DNA of 64,000 bases, from assembly GCF_004114975.1 (NCBI RefSeq), contig NZ_CP030051.1, positions 6,386,001-6,450,000 of the forward strand. The letters are read 5' to 3'. Shown here piece by piece: positions 35,813 through 44,307 of this stretch. Position numbers and translations under genes: made by a program. Position 1 is the stretch's first letter, and each line of letters begins with the position of its first letter. Under the pieces are notes generated by a model. That model had not been told where the DNA came from, made no database searches, and worked only from the letters and a program-made list of their open reading frames with translations. The DNA comes from Bradyrhizobium guangdongense. Its GTDB lineage: Bacteria; Pseudomonadota; Alphaproteobacteria; Rhizobiales; Xanthobacteraceae.

Positions 35813-36167
35813 TCGGAGATCTCCATGGCCCGCGTGGCGGATCGACGGGTTCGATTGTCCTGCTTCTGCACTTTAGTGCCAGACGTCAAGGGCAACAAAG
35901 CCGGTCGCAAGCGGCGGCTCCCGCGAGCCGGAATATCCGCGTGCCGACCAGGACTGCGCGGAAGCTACGACCAAGATCGCGATTGCAGTTCGTGCTGGGG
36001 ATGCTCTGTTCCCAGAAAAAATTGAGCGAGGGATCGTGGTGCCGCATAAGTTGGATGGCGGCGCAGCGGGGGCGTTGATGGTTGCGTTGCAGTGTCGAAG
36101 ACGGATCACGTGCGGGCCCGGCGGATCGAAATCACCGGGGTTCGCGAAGCTGCACCCCGAGAGCAGC
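35813..36167. other. Intergenic region between carboxylase and alginate-export gene
   Basis: 355 bp between divergent genes. It contains the 35868-35879 palindrome. Downstream is open reading in the porin frame from GTG 36036, but the translated stretch (about 44 residues, Gly/Arg/Cys-rich) precedes a good signal peptide and is judged non-coding. No other feature seen. Confidence 0.55.
35868..35879. promoter_or_regulatory. Palindrome upstream of the carboxylase gene, sigma-54-like element
   Basis: GCACT-TT-AGTGC perfect inverted repeat, 56 bp before the carboxylase start. On the minus strand it reads TGGCAC followed by TAAAGTGCAG. TGGCAC matches the -24 half of a sigma-54 promoter, but the GC of the -12 half is one base closer (9 instead of 10 bp). 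It is a candidate site only; no other -24/-12 match was seen in this leader. Confidence 0.35.
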
Positions 36168-37625
36168 GTGCCGTGTCGCGGCATCGCGCGCCGTCTCGCA
36201 GTCGGACTTATCGGTTCGGCAATATTGTTCGCCTCACTCGCGGTGCCCGCCCGCGCGCAGGACGAAGAGGACGACGAAGCCGTCGAGGTCTCCGCCGCCC
36301 AAGCAAAGCCATTCCGTCTCTATCGCTGGCAGGAGGACTACTCCTATCTCGCGAACAAGCGGCAACGCGATGCCTGGGAGCAGATCAAATACATTCCGCT
36401 GCCGGGCTTGCCAGGCAGCTGGCTCTCGCTTGGCGGCGAAGCGCGCTACCGGCTCGACGGCTACAGCCCCTATCTGTTCGGGATAGGGAAGAGCGGATTT
36501 GACTGGGCATCGAACCAGGAGCGGCTGTTGCTCGATTTCGATCTTCACATCGGGCAGGTGTTCCGGACCTTCGTCCAGTTCGATACTTCTCATGAGGGCG
36601 GTCGCCCGGTGCAGCGCGCCTACGACCAGAGCGCGCCGGACCTGCGCCAGGGTTTCGTGGACGTCGTCCTGCCGATGGCAGGCGGCAACTTCATGGTGCG
36701 GAGCGGACGCGAAGAGCTCTATCTCGGCGATTCCCGCTGGCTGTCGGTCCGCGATCCCACCAATATCAGGCGATCGTTCGACGGCTTCCTTGCCGAGTAC
36801 AACGATCGCATGCTGACCTTGCGCGCCTTCGCCGCGCATCCCGTCAACATCCTGCCCGGCAGTTTCGACGACGCCACCTTGAACAGCGAATATTTTCGCG
36901 GCGGCTACGCCGCGGTGCGCAGCCCGTTCGGAATTCCGATGGCGGTCGATGCTTACGTGTATGGCCGGCAGCAGGCCAGCGTGACCTACGCGCGGGGAAC
37001 GGCGGCCGAGGATCGCTGGAGCGGAGGCGCCCGGATCGCGTCCAGTGTCCGGGGTTTTGAGCTGATCGGCGAGGCAACCTACCAGTGGGGCTCGTTCGGC
37101 TCGGCAGCCATCTCCGCCTATGGCGCATTCGGCGATGTCGGCTACCGCTTTGCACCGCGCGACTTTCTCCGCCGCAAAGTCACGCCCAAGCTGGGGGTTC
37201 GCGCGCATTACGCCTCCGGCGACGACAATCTCAACAGCGGCGCATTTCACAACTTCACCGGCGCCTATCCGGCGGCCAGCGTGATCTCCGAAATGTCGCT
37301 GCTCTCGGTCTCGAATGCGACCAACATCCAGCCCTACGCGCAGATGCTGATCGCCCCGGGTCTCGTGCTCGGAGCGAACTGGAATTTCGTTCGCAAGGTC
37401 GCCGTGGCCGATTCCGTCTATGGTCCGATCGGAACGCTGATCACCGCAAAGGGCTCGAAGGCGCTTGACGTGGCGCAGATCGGCCAGGTCGACATGACCT
37501 GGGAGGCCAACCGCTTCCTCCAATTGCACGCGCTCTATGCGCACATCTATGCCGGCCAGTACATCCGTGACGCCGGCGGCCGCAGTTTCGACTACTACCG
37601 GCTTCAGGCGATGTGGCGGTGGTGA
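36168..37625 (+). CDS. Alginate-export (AlgE-type) family outer-membrane porin
   Basis: 485 aa from GTG 36168 with GAGAG upstream. This start leads straight into a signal peptide (MPCRGIARRLAVGLIGSAIL-FASLAVPARAQ); the open frame from 36036 lacks one at its beginning. The mature part has WLSLGGEARYRLDGYSP, ERLLLDFDLHIGQVFRTFVQ, DLRQGFVDVV and NFMVRSGREELYLGDSRWLS, the usual alginate_exp segments. It ends in a beta strand with a terminal aromatic (RLQAMWRW), typical of 18-strand barrels. Likely an outer-membrane channel for an acidic polysaccharide or small anion. No alginate genes adjoin it, so alginate itself is not implied. Confidence 0.8.
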   Translation: MPCRGIARRLAVGLIGSAILFASLAVPARAQDEEDDEAVEVSAAQAKPFRLYRWQEDYSYLANKRQRDAWEQIKYIPLPGLPGSWLSLGGEARYRLDGYSPYLFGIGKSGFDWASNQERLLLDFDLHIGQVFRTFVQFDTSHEGGRPVQRAYDQSAPDLRQGFVDVVLPMAGGNFMVRSGREELYLGDSRWLSVRDPTNIRRSFDGFLAEYNDRMLTLRAFAAHPVNILPGSFDDATLNSEYFRGGYAAVRSPFGIPMAVDAYVYGRQQASVTYARGTAAEDRWSGGARIASSVRGFELIGEATYQWGSFGSAAISAYGAFGDVGYRFAPRDFLRRKVTPKLGVRAHYASGDDNLNSGAFHNFTGAYPAASVISEMSLLSVSNATNIQPYAQMLIAPGLVLGANWNFVRKVAVADSVYGPIGTLITAKGSKALDVAQIGQVDMTWEANRFLQLHALYAHIYAGQYIRDAGGRSFDYYRLQAMWRW

Positions 37626-37693
37626 GGGCCCGCGCCAAGAGATTTCCTCCCCTTCTCCCCGCAAAAACGGAGCAAAGCGGGAAGGCGGAGAAC

Positions 37694-39388
37694 CTACGCC
37701 GCCCGCACGCCCGCAACGAAGGCGCTGACCTCGTTCTCCAGCGATTGGAGCTTCTCAGTCAGGCGGCCGCTCGATTGCAGCACGAGGCCCGCGGCCTGGC
37801 CCGTCTCCGCGGTCGCGTCGGTGACGCCGGAGATGTTCTGCGAGACCTGGTCGGTGCCGGAGGCCGCTTCCTGCACGCTGTGGGCAATGGCCTGTGTGGC
37901 GGCGCCCTGCTCTTCGACCGCGGCTGCGATCGACGAGGAGATCTCGTTGACCTCCAGGATCGTGGCGCGGATGCTCTCGATGTTGCCGACGACCTGATTG
38001 GTCTCGGCCTGGATCGCGGTGATCTGGGCGCCGATCTCGTCGGTCGCTTTGGCGGTCTGGCTCGCCAGCGACTTCACCTCGCTCGCGACCACGGCAAATC
38101 CCTTGCCGGCCTCGCCAGCGCGCGCGGCTTCGATGGTGGCGTTGAGCGCGAGCAGATTGGTCTGCGAGGCGATCTGGTTGATGAGGTCGATCACCTCGCC
38201 GATCTTGTGGGCGGCCGCGGCCAGCCCCTGCACGGTGTCGTTGGTACGCTGGCCGTCGGCGGCAGCCTTGTCGGCGACGGTTGCCGCCTGCGCAACGCGC
38301 TGGCTGATTTCAGTGATGGAGGCCGACAACTGCCCGGCAGCCGAGGCTACCGTCTGCACATTGTTTGAGGCCTGCTGGCAGGCGGTGGCGACGAAGCTGG
38401 CGCGGTCGGTCGCCTTGTTCGCGGTTTCCGACATGCCTTGCGCAGCCTGCTGCATCGCGCGCGCCTCGCTGAAGACGTCGCGGACCACGGCCTGGACGCT
38501 CGCTTCGAACCTGCCGGCGAGCTCGGCCATGGTCTTGCGCTTCTCGTCGTCGGCCCGCTGCTTCGTCTCCTGCTGTTCGGCATGCATCCGGCCCACGGCC
38601 GCGGCATTGTCCTTGAACACCGCCAGCGCCTTGGCGAGCCCGCCGACCTCGTCGCGACGGTTGGTGTAGGGCACCTCGAACGCGCTGTCGCCGGCGGCGA
38701 GGCGCTCGGTCAGTCCGGTAATCGTCGCGAGCGGCCGGGTCACGCTGCGGCCGATCGCGAAGGAGGCGCCAAGCACGAGCACGAACACCGCGAGGCACAC
38801 GAGCCCGAACGTCATTGCATCCTGGCGGAACACGGCGTCGACATCGTCGAGATAGATGCCGGTGCCGATGATCCAGCCCCAGGGGGCAAAGCCCTTCACA
38901 TAGGAGATTTTCCCGACCGGCTGTTCGAAGCCGGGCTTCGGCCAGAGATAGCTGTAGAAGCCCGCGCCCTGTTTCTTGACGACGTCGACGAAGCCGAGGA
39001 ACAGCGCATTGCCCGAGGGGTCCTTCATCCCGGCGAGATCCTTGCCGTCAAGCTCGGGCTTGATCGGATGCATGACCATCTTCGGGGTCATGTCGTTGAT
39101 CCAGAAATACTCGACCTTGTCGTAGCGCAGGCTCTTGATCTCGGCCATCGCGGCTGCCTGCGCCTGCTCGCGCGGGAGTTTCCCGTCGCTCTCGAGCTTC
39201 TGATAGTGCGCCAGGATGCCGTAGCCGACATCGACCATGTGCTGGGTCTTGGCCTGGCGGTCGGCGACCATCTGGCTGCGCAGGGTCGACAGCGCGATCG
39301 GCACGAGCGCGATCATGCCGAGCAGGCTGATGCCGACAATGAGGACCAGCTTGAAACTGATGCGGGAGAAAATCATCGGAGCTCGCAA
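37694..39388 (-). CDS. Methyl-accepting chemotaxis protein with single Cache domain
   Basis: 564 aa. N-terminal TM ([20 protein letters not shown]), a periplasmic sCache_2-type sensor ([71 protein letters not shown]), a second TM ([20 protein letters not shown]), HAMP, and a long signalling coiled coil with [20 protein letters not shown]. The ligand is unknown; sCache_2 often binds small carboxylates. Paralogous to the next, broken receptor. Confidence 0.93.
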   Translation of the reverse strand: MRAPMIFSRISFKLVLIVGISLLGMIALVPIALSTLRSQMVADRQAKTQHMVDVGYGILAHYQKLESDGKLPREQAQAAAMAEIKSLRYDKVEYFWINDMTPKMVMHPIKPELDGKDLAGMKDPSGNALFLGFVDVVKKQGAGFYSYLWPKPGFEQPVGKISYVKGFAPWGWIIGTGIYLDDVDAVFRQDAMTFGLVCLAVFVLVLGASFAIGRSVTRPLATITGLTERLAAGDSAFEVPYTNRRDEVGGLAKALAVFKDNAAAVGRMHAEQQETKQRADDEKRKTMAELAGRFEASVQAVVRDVFSEARAMQQAAQGMSETANKATDRASFVATACQQASNNVQTVASAAGQLSASITEISQRVAQAATVADKAAADGQRTNDTVQGLAAAAHKIGEVIDLINQIASQTNLLALNATIEAARAGEAGKGFAVVASEVKSLASQTAKATDEIGAQITAIQAETNQVVGNIESIRATILEVNEISSSIAAAVEEQGAATQAIAHSVQEAASGTDQVSQNISGVTDATAETGQAAGLVLQSSGRLTEKLQSLENEVSAFVAGVRAA

Positions 39389-39473
39389 GGACTGGGCGGG
39401 GCTGATATGCCATTTTATCCCGACCTCCTTAGCGAAGCCTTAAGCCTTTCGGTTCCCCGAAGCGCGGACCTGC

Positions 39474-41159
39474 TCAGGCCGCGCGGACGGAGGTAAGGAA
39501 CGAGCTGACCTTCTGCTTCAGGCTTGCGCTGTCGGCGGCGAGCGACCGAGCCGCTGACAGGACCTGAGATGACGCCGCCCCCGTCTCGGACGCGCCGCGC
39601 TGCACGTCGGAAACACCGGCGGACACCTGCTGGGTGCCATGCGCAGCCTGCTGGATGTTGCGCGAGATCTCCTGCGTGGCCGTGCCCTGCTCCTCAATGG
39701 CTGCGGCAATTGCAGACGCGATTTCCGAGAGGCCGCCGATCGTGTTGCCGATCTCCTTGATCGCGGCGACGGACTCGCCGGTTGCCGCCTGCATTCCGCT
39801 GACCTGCTCGCTGATCTCACCGGTCGCCTTGGCCGTCTGCTCGGCCAGCAGTTTCACCTCCGAAGCAACGATGGCGAAGCCGCGGCCTGCATCGCCCGCC
39901 CGCGCGGCCTCGATGGTGGCGTTGAGCGCCAGCAGATTGGTCTGCGCCGCGATCCCGTTGATAAGCGCAACGATGTCACCAATGCTGCTGGCAGCTCTCG
40001 CCAGCTCGGTGACCCGCTCGTTTGTCTTGTGCGCCTGCGCGACGGCTTCGCCGGCCATGCGGGCCGACGTCTGCACCTGTCGGCTAATCTCCGTGATCGA
40101 GGAGCTGAGTTCTTCGGTCGCGGCCGCGACGGACTGGACGTTGGTCGAAGCCTCGCCCGAAGCCGCAGTCACCGTCTTGGCGAGGTCCTGTGATCTGTCG
40201 GCGCTCGACGTCAGAGTGTCCGCCGAGGTCTCGAGCTTGCCTGCCGCCTGCGAGACGGTTTCGATGATTGCGCCGACCGCGTGCTCGAAATCATCGGCGA
40301 GACGGTACATGTCCTGTTTGCGCTGGGCGGCGGTATCCGAGCGCAATCGCTCCTGCTCGGCGCGCAGCTTCTCGCTCTCGGCCATCCGGTCGCGGAAATA
40401 TGTCGTGGCACGCGCCATCTGCCCGACTTCATCGGCCCGCTGCGCTTCGGGGAGGTCGATCGACAGATCGCCATCGGCCAGCGCCTGCATCGCCGTGCTG
40501 ACGCCGCGAATGCTGCGGCTGACGGCGAAACCGACCAGTCCGACCAAACCGATCGCCGGAAACGCGAGCAGTCCGATGATGCCGAGGATCTTCCAGACCA
40601 TCGCCATGAAGTCGGTCCAGATGTCATCGACGAAGACGCCGGTTCCGATGAAGATCTTCCAAGGCGCAAAACCCTTGACGTAGGACAGCTTCACCGCCGT
40701 CTTCGGATCGTCCTGGCGCAGCGGCCAGTCATAGGCGTAGGTACCCTCGTTCTACTTGCGCACGATGTCGAGGAGCGCCGGGATAACGGGAACTCCGTTG
40801 CTGTCCTTGATGCCGGAGACGTCCTTGCCCATCAATTTCGGGCTGGGATGAGCGAAGCCCACCTGATCATAGGTATGGGCAAACAGATACTCGTCGCCCG
40901 AATATCGGATCTTGAGCAACGCATCCTTGAAGCGGGCCTGAGCTTCGTCGCGGGTCAATTGTCCCGCGACCGCAGCGGCCTCGAATTTTTCCGCAAGACT
41001 GTAGCCGGCGTCGACCATGGCTTTCAGGACGTTGACCCTGTCCTGATACATGCGCTGGTACATCGACCACAGCGCGATGCCGGTCACGCAGCAGATTGCC
41101 ACGGCCATCGCAAGTACGGCACTCAGAAGTTTTGTTCGGATCGAAATCTGGTTGAGCAC
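39474..41159 (-). pseudogene. Methyl-accepting chemotaxis protein interrupted by in-frame TAG
   Basis: From GTG 41159 (VLNQISIRTKLLSAVLAMAV), preceded by AGAGAGA. The frame runs TM, sCache_2 start (DEYLFAHTYDQVGFAHPSPK, LMGKDVSGIKDSNGVPVIPA-LLDIVRK), then a TAG at 40752-40754, then resumes [31 protein letters not shown]. It continues through the rest of Cache, TM2, HAMP and the signalling domain ([20 protein letters not shown]). Complete length is 562 codons, equal to the paralog next to it. CAG to TAG is the simplest explanation. If real, two pieces result: a 135-aa sensor fragment and a fragment from about 40694 that lacks TM1. Otherwise a base error. Confidence 0.85.
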
Positions 41160-41204
41160 AGTTTCTCTCTCTAAAGGCAAGCCGCCAGCGCGCGCCGCAT
41201 GCAA

Positions 41205-41581
41205 TCAAGCGGGGGCGACCCGACCATCGCCCGAATGGATTCGATATGCCTTGGCCCGCCTTAAGGCGTCGTAAATCAGGCCATGCGCCACGCTTGTTTC
41301 CGGCGTCTGCGGCAATATGGTACGGCGCGCACGCTTTGAAGCAGGAGGTCGCGGTGAAATGGGCGTGGCCGACGTGAGCTCCCGTCCCGGTTCCCTGATT
41401 TGAACGGTTCAAAAAACCGGGCTCGTTGAACACGAGCTCTTGCAGGGTCTGTCGCATGGATCGGCGCGCGGGGCCACTGCTCGAATTCTAGAAGACCTCG
41501 ATATCGCCCTTCGCGGCGTTGACTTGCGCGTGCCGCTGGCAGAACGATCACCACAGAGCGCAGCCAGCAGCCGGAGGATTC
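41205..41581. other. Intergenic region upstream of cysteine-rich gene pair
   Basis: 377 bp, no credible gene. It has TTGAACGGTTCAA (13 bp, perfect inverted repeat around a central base, near 41399-41411) flanked by CCGGTT / AACCGG, giving a longer imperfect hairpin, and a second small hairpin (GCTCG-TTGAACA-CGAGC) just after. They may form a terminator or operator. A ribosome site (GGAGGATTC) precedes ATG 41582. Confidence 0.5.
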
Positions 41582-42082
41582 ATGGATCGATCGACGGACA
41601 CCAGGACGCTCTCCTTTCCCGCGTTGTGCGCAGCAGAGCGGCTCCTCATCTGGGGATTTCGTGCCAAGGCGCGCAGCGGGACCGCAGTTCCGACCGCGGC
41701 AGATATTCAGCATGTGTACGACCATTTTCGCGTCGGCGACGCCGTGCCTTCGCTGGAGGCCATCGTCGAGATCTTTGCGTGCACGGCACATACGCCCATC
41801 GAGGTTCATTGTCCCACCTGCCCGAAGATGTCGGGCAGCGAGCACGGAATCTTGCGCGCGATCGCGGCTGCGCAAGAGGAGCGCATCGAAGTCGCACGCC
41901 AGCAGTTCGAGTGCTGGCTGCCGCCGGTCGGCGCCGATTGGGCGCTCGTGCCCGTCAGGGGGCTCGCGACAATCTTCCGCATGGCCGGTCTCATCTTGCC
42001 GGATCGACAAATTCGTCCGCTCGACGTCGCGCGGACGATGACGATGCAGAGCTGGTTCGTCGGAAGCCCCACCTTGCACTGA
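41582..42082 (+). CDS. Hypothetical protein with CPTC motif (166 aa)
   Basis: ATG 41582, with GGAGG 5 bp upstream. Mostly helical soluble protein without signal peptide. The centre has HCPTCPKMSGSEHGILRAIA, and the downstream gene has a similar Cys-rich centre (PCELCFMPPSCRKL...). Both share an upstream aromatic-rich helix and a C-terminal Ile/Leu-rich helix, so they may be distant paralogs. The C-terminal half of this one has FECWLPPVGADWALVPVRGL. A metal-binding or redox role is possible but unproven. No family recognised. Confidence 0.6.
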   Translation: MDRSTDTRTLSFPALCAAERLLIWGFRAKARSGTAVPTAADIQHVYDHFRVGDAVPSLEAIVEIFACTAHTPIEVHCPTCPKMSGSEHGILRAIAAAQEERIEVARQQFECWLPPVGADWALVPVRGLATIFRMAGLILPDRQIRPLDVARTMTMQSWFVGSPTLH

Positions 42083-42094
42083 CGAGATCGCCGC

Positions 42095-42499
42095 ATGACG
42101 CAGGACAAGCCGCGAAGTGTCGAAGGCTGCGATGAATTCTGTCGCGTCGCGCTTTCGCTGTTCCGATTCATCGGCGCGGCCTATGCGACCGGCGCCTCCG
42201 ATTGCTGGGAGGCGGCCTATCGCTTCGCCGACGAAGCGCCCGGCATTTCCGACAGTCCGTTGCTGGTCGCCCGCGTGGCCGCGCTGGTCAGGATCCTGCG
42301 CAGCGGACGTCCTTGCGAGCTGTGCTTCATGCCGCCGTCGTGCCGGAAGCTGTCAAAGGACGAGGGTGAGTTGATGCGGCTCCTGGCCCTGGCGCGCGGC
42401 AAGGAGGCTGGCGAACTCAAAATTGTCATCGGCCAGCTCGTCGGCCTCGAGCAGGAAGTTGCGGCCACTCGGGCCGTCAACGCGCTTGCGGTCTGCTAA
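42095..42499 (+). CDS. Hypothetical Cys-rich protein (134 aa)
   Basis: Starts 12 bp after the previous gene, so the two likely form an operon. Helical protein with nine cysteines or so overall, including GCDEFCRVAL, ASDCWEAAY, and the cluster PCELCFMPPSCRKLS (C-x2-C-x5-C). A C-terminal helix (DEGELMRLLALARGKEAGEL) follows. No family recognised. Its stop codon overlaps the stop of the convergent TetR gene. Confidence 0.6.
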   Translation: MTQDKPRSVEGCDEFCRVALSLFRFIGAAYATGASDCWEAAYRFADEAPGISDSPLLVARVAALVRILRSGRPCELCFMPPSCRKLSKDEGELMRLLALARGKEAGELKIVIGQLVGLEQEVAATRAVNALAVC

Positions 42500-43119
42500 C
42501 GCCCGGTCTTGCCGAGCACGAGGTCGATCGTGTGAGCGGCGATCCTGCGCAACTGCGGCTCGTCATCGTAGGCGCGCTCGAGCACGGCAAGGCCGCGCGT
42601 CACCGTGATGATGTGCAGCGCCGCGGCTGCGGGATGGCCGCTGAACTCGCCGCGTTCGGCGCCCGCCACCAGCGTATCCTGAACCAGCGCGGTGATGCGC
42701 GAGATGAGAGTTGCGAAAGCCTTGCGCGCCTCCTCGTCGAGTCCCTCGCCTTCCGCCGCGCCAAGCTCCATAAGGCCGCGTGTGGTCGGGCAGCCGCGTG
42801 GCGGTGAACCGGACCGGAAATTGGTGATGGTCAGATCGAAGAACGCGGTGAGGCGTTTACGGAGTGAGCCGGTGCCGAGCGCCTTCTGCAGGGCGGCGAG
42901 ATAATCGCCGGCATAGCGTTCATAGGCCTGGAGGAACAGCGCCTCCTTGCTGCCGAAGGCATTGTAGAGGCTGCCGCGCTGGACCCCGGCATCGCGCGCA
43001 ATGTCGGACAGCGAGGTGCCGCGCACGCCCTTGCGCCAGAACTGGCCGAATGCGATTCGCAGGACATCGTCGTGATCGAATTCGCGCGGTCTCAAGTGGT
43101 GCCCCCTGGTATTTGACAT
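42496..43119 (-). CDS. TetR-family transcriptional regulator
   Basis: About 207 aa from ATG 43119; an in-frame ATG at 43146 adds nine residues. Choosing 43119 leaves the inverted repeats 43118-43136 just upstream. N-terminal TetR HTH: DVLRIAFGQFWRKGVRGTSL-SDIARDAGVQRGSLYNAFGS-KEALFLQAYERYAGDYL. The C-terminal ligand domain has GCPTTRGLMELGAAEGEGLD and ATLISRITALVQDTLVAGAE, as in the AcuR/YcdC-like group. Transcribed divergently from a tautomerase, its likely target. No ribosome-binding site is obvious, so the start is uncertain. Confidence 0.88.
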   Translation of the reverse strand: MSNTRGHHLRPREFDHDDVLRIAFGQFWRKGVRGTSLSDIARDAGVQRGSLYNAFGSKEALFLQAYERYAGDYLAALQKALGTGSLRKRLTAFFDLTITNFRSGSPPRGCPTTRGLMELGAAEGEGLDEEARKAFATLISRITALVQDTLVAGAERGEFSGHPAAAALHIITVTRGLAVLERAYDDEPQLRRIAAHTIDLVLGKTGR

Positions 43120-43154
43120 CACGTCAAGAACGTGATTTCTAGACATCGTGTCAA
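43113..43154. promoter_or_regulatory. Candidate TetR operator: nested inverted repeats
   Basis: Inner repeat ATCACGT-CAAGA-ACGTGAT (43118-43136), perfect 7-bp arms. Outer repeat TTGACA (43113-43118) with TGTCAA (43149-43154). It sits at the start of the TetR gene, 97 bp before the tautomerase. The position suits autorepression and control of the divergent gene. Confidence 0.6.
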
Positions 43155-43250
43155 GAATTAACTGGGATTGATGGCCCGTTTCGTCAATGGCCGAACGGTT
43201 GGTGCTTGGATGCGCCTGCCGATCGGGCCCGCATGCAAAGGAACCAGCTG

Positions 43251-43628
43251 ATGCCCCTCCTTCATATCTCGATGCGTGCCGGAAAGCCGGACGCCTACCG
43301 AAAGGCGATCCTCGACGGTCTCTATCGCGCCATGCGCGAGGCGCTGAACGTGCCTGAAGGCGACGAGTTCATGACCATCAGCGAATATTCGCCAACGAAC
43401 TTCCGCTGCGGCAATGCCTACGGCGTCAACCGCAGCGACGATGCCGTGCTGATCCAGATCACCGTGTTCGCTTCGCGCACCGCCGAGCAGAAGAAGGCGC
43501 TGTATCGAAGGATCGCAGAGCTGCTCGGCGACAACCCGGGCATCCGTCCCGAGGACGTCTTCGTCAACGTGCTCGATGCGCCCGCGGAGAACTGGTCCGT
43601 CGGTCACGGCATCGCGCAATTCGCGTGA
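43251..43628 (+). CDS. Tautomerase family protein
   Basis: 125 aa from ATG 43251 (MPLLHISMRAGKPDAYRKAI), with AAGGA upstream; this start leaves Pro at position 1 after Met removal, the catalytic base of the 4-oxalocrotonate tautomerase superfamily. DGLYRAMREALNVPEGDEFM, RSDDAVLIQITVFASRTAEQ, KKALYRRIAELLGDNPGIRP and EDVFVNVLDAPAENWSVGHG match the MIF-like single-chain form. Divergent from TetR. Substrate unknown. Confidence 0.88.
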   Translation: MPLLHISMRAGKPDAYRKAILDGLYRAMREALNVPEGDEFMTISEYSPTNFRCGNAYGVNRSDDAVLIQITVFASRTAEQKKALYRRIAELLGDNPGIRPEDVFVNVLDAPAENWSVGHGIAQFA

Positions 43629-43720
43629 GCGTGCCGGATCTGCCAACACCCCCTTGAGAATTGCCGGCCGGAAGGGTCTGATAGGCCGCGGAGCAACCAT
43701 CGCCGCAAAGGGAAGGTGAC

Positions 43721-44116
43721 ATGGCTATGTTCCGGGGAAGCTGCCTGTGCGGCGAAGTCGCATTCGAGGTCGAGGGTCCGTTCGACCGTTTCCTCAATTG
43801 CCATTGTTCGCGCTGTCGCAAGGCGACCGGGACTGCGCATTCCTGCGAGGTGATCGTCAAGGCCGGCGCACTGCGCTGGTTGCGGGGCGAAACATCCGTC
43901 GCACGCTTCGATCTGCCCGACGCGCGAAGTTTTGCCACCGCGTTCTGCAAGATCTGCGGCAGCCCGATGCCGCATCTGACGCGAAGCGGGCGCGAGGCCA
44001 TCATTCATGCCGGAGCCTTCGACGAACCGCTCGGCGCAACGCCTGACCGCCATGTCCAATGGGCATCACGCGCAGAGTGGTACGCGCACGGTCATGAATT
44101 GCCGGTGGAGGATTGA
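43721..44116 (+). CDS. GFA family protein (glutathione-dependent formaldehyde-activating/CENP-V)
   Basis: 131 aa with the GFA zinc fold: GSCLCGEVAFEV (CxC), FLNCHCSRCRKATGTAHSCE (CHCxxC), and SFATAFCKICGSPMPHL (CxxC). These cysteines supply the structural and catalytic zinc sites. Formaldehyde activation is documented for only some members; for this one only the fold is supported. It stands alone. A cobW fragment follows directly downstream. Confidence 0.9.
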   Translation: MAMFRGSCLCGEVAFEVEGPFDRFLNCHCSRCRKATGTAHSCEVIVKAGALRWLRGETSVARFDLPDARSFATAFCKICGSPMPHLTRSGREAIIHAGAFDEPLGATPDRHVQWASRAEWYAHGHELPVED

Positions 44117-44119
44117 TTG

Positions 44120-44209
44120 CCCAGCCGCGATTCGCGTGGCCGTCACCTCGTCGAGTTCGGCTTTCGAGAGTGCCCCGAACTCGGCAATAAAAGCGGTCCG
44201 CGCGCGCCC
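44120..44209 (-). pseudogene. Remnant of a cobW-type GTPase gene (C-terminal fragment)
   Basis: On the minus strand the frame reads GRARTAFIAEFGALSKAELD-EVTATRIAAG. It matches the C-terminus of the intact CobW protein at 45445-46371 (RARIVFIAEVGVLSKVELDE, VMATCLVPG), about 21 of 29 residues identical. No other part of a cobW gene is present and there is no start codon. It is a divergent paralog's tail, left by deletion, downstream of the GFA gene. Confidence 0.8.
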
Positions 44210-44307
44210 TTGCGGTTGATGAATGTATAAAAAGCAACCTTAGTGTTGACAAGGATCAATGACGTTCGCGTGCCGCCGGCCCCAACATTGTTTGGCTGGT
44301 GATTAAC

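Noticed and set aside
35866..35881. Canonical sigma-54 promoter for the carboxylase
   Set aside because: The GG to GC spacing is 9, not 10, so it was listed only as a candidate.
5633..40754. Amber codon reassignment or selenocysteine/pyrrolysine use
   Set aside because: TAG terminates several intact genes normally, and no pyl genes or insertion elements were seen; mutation or error is simpler.
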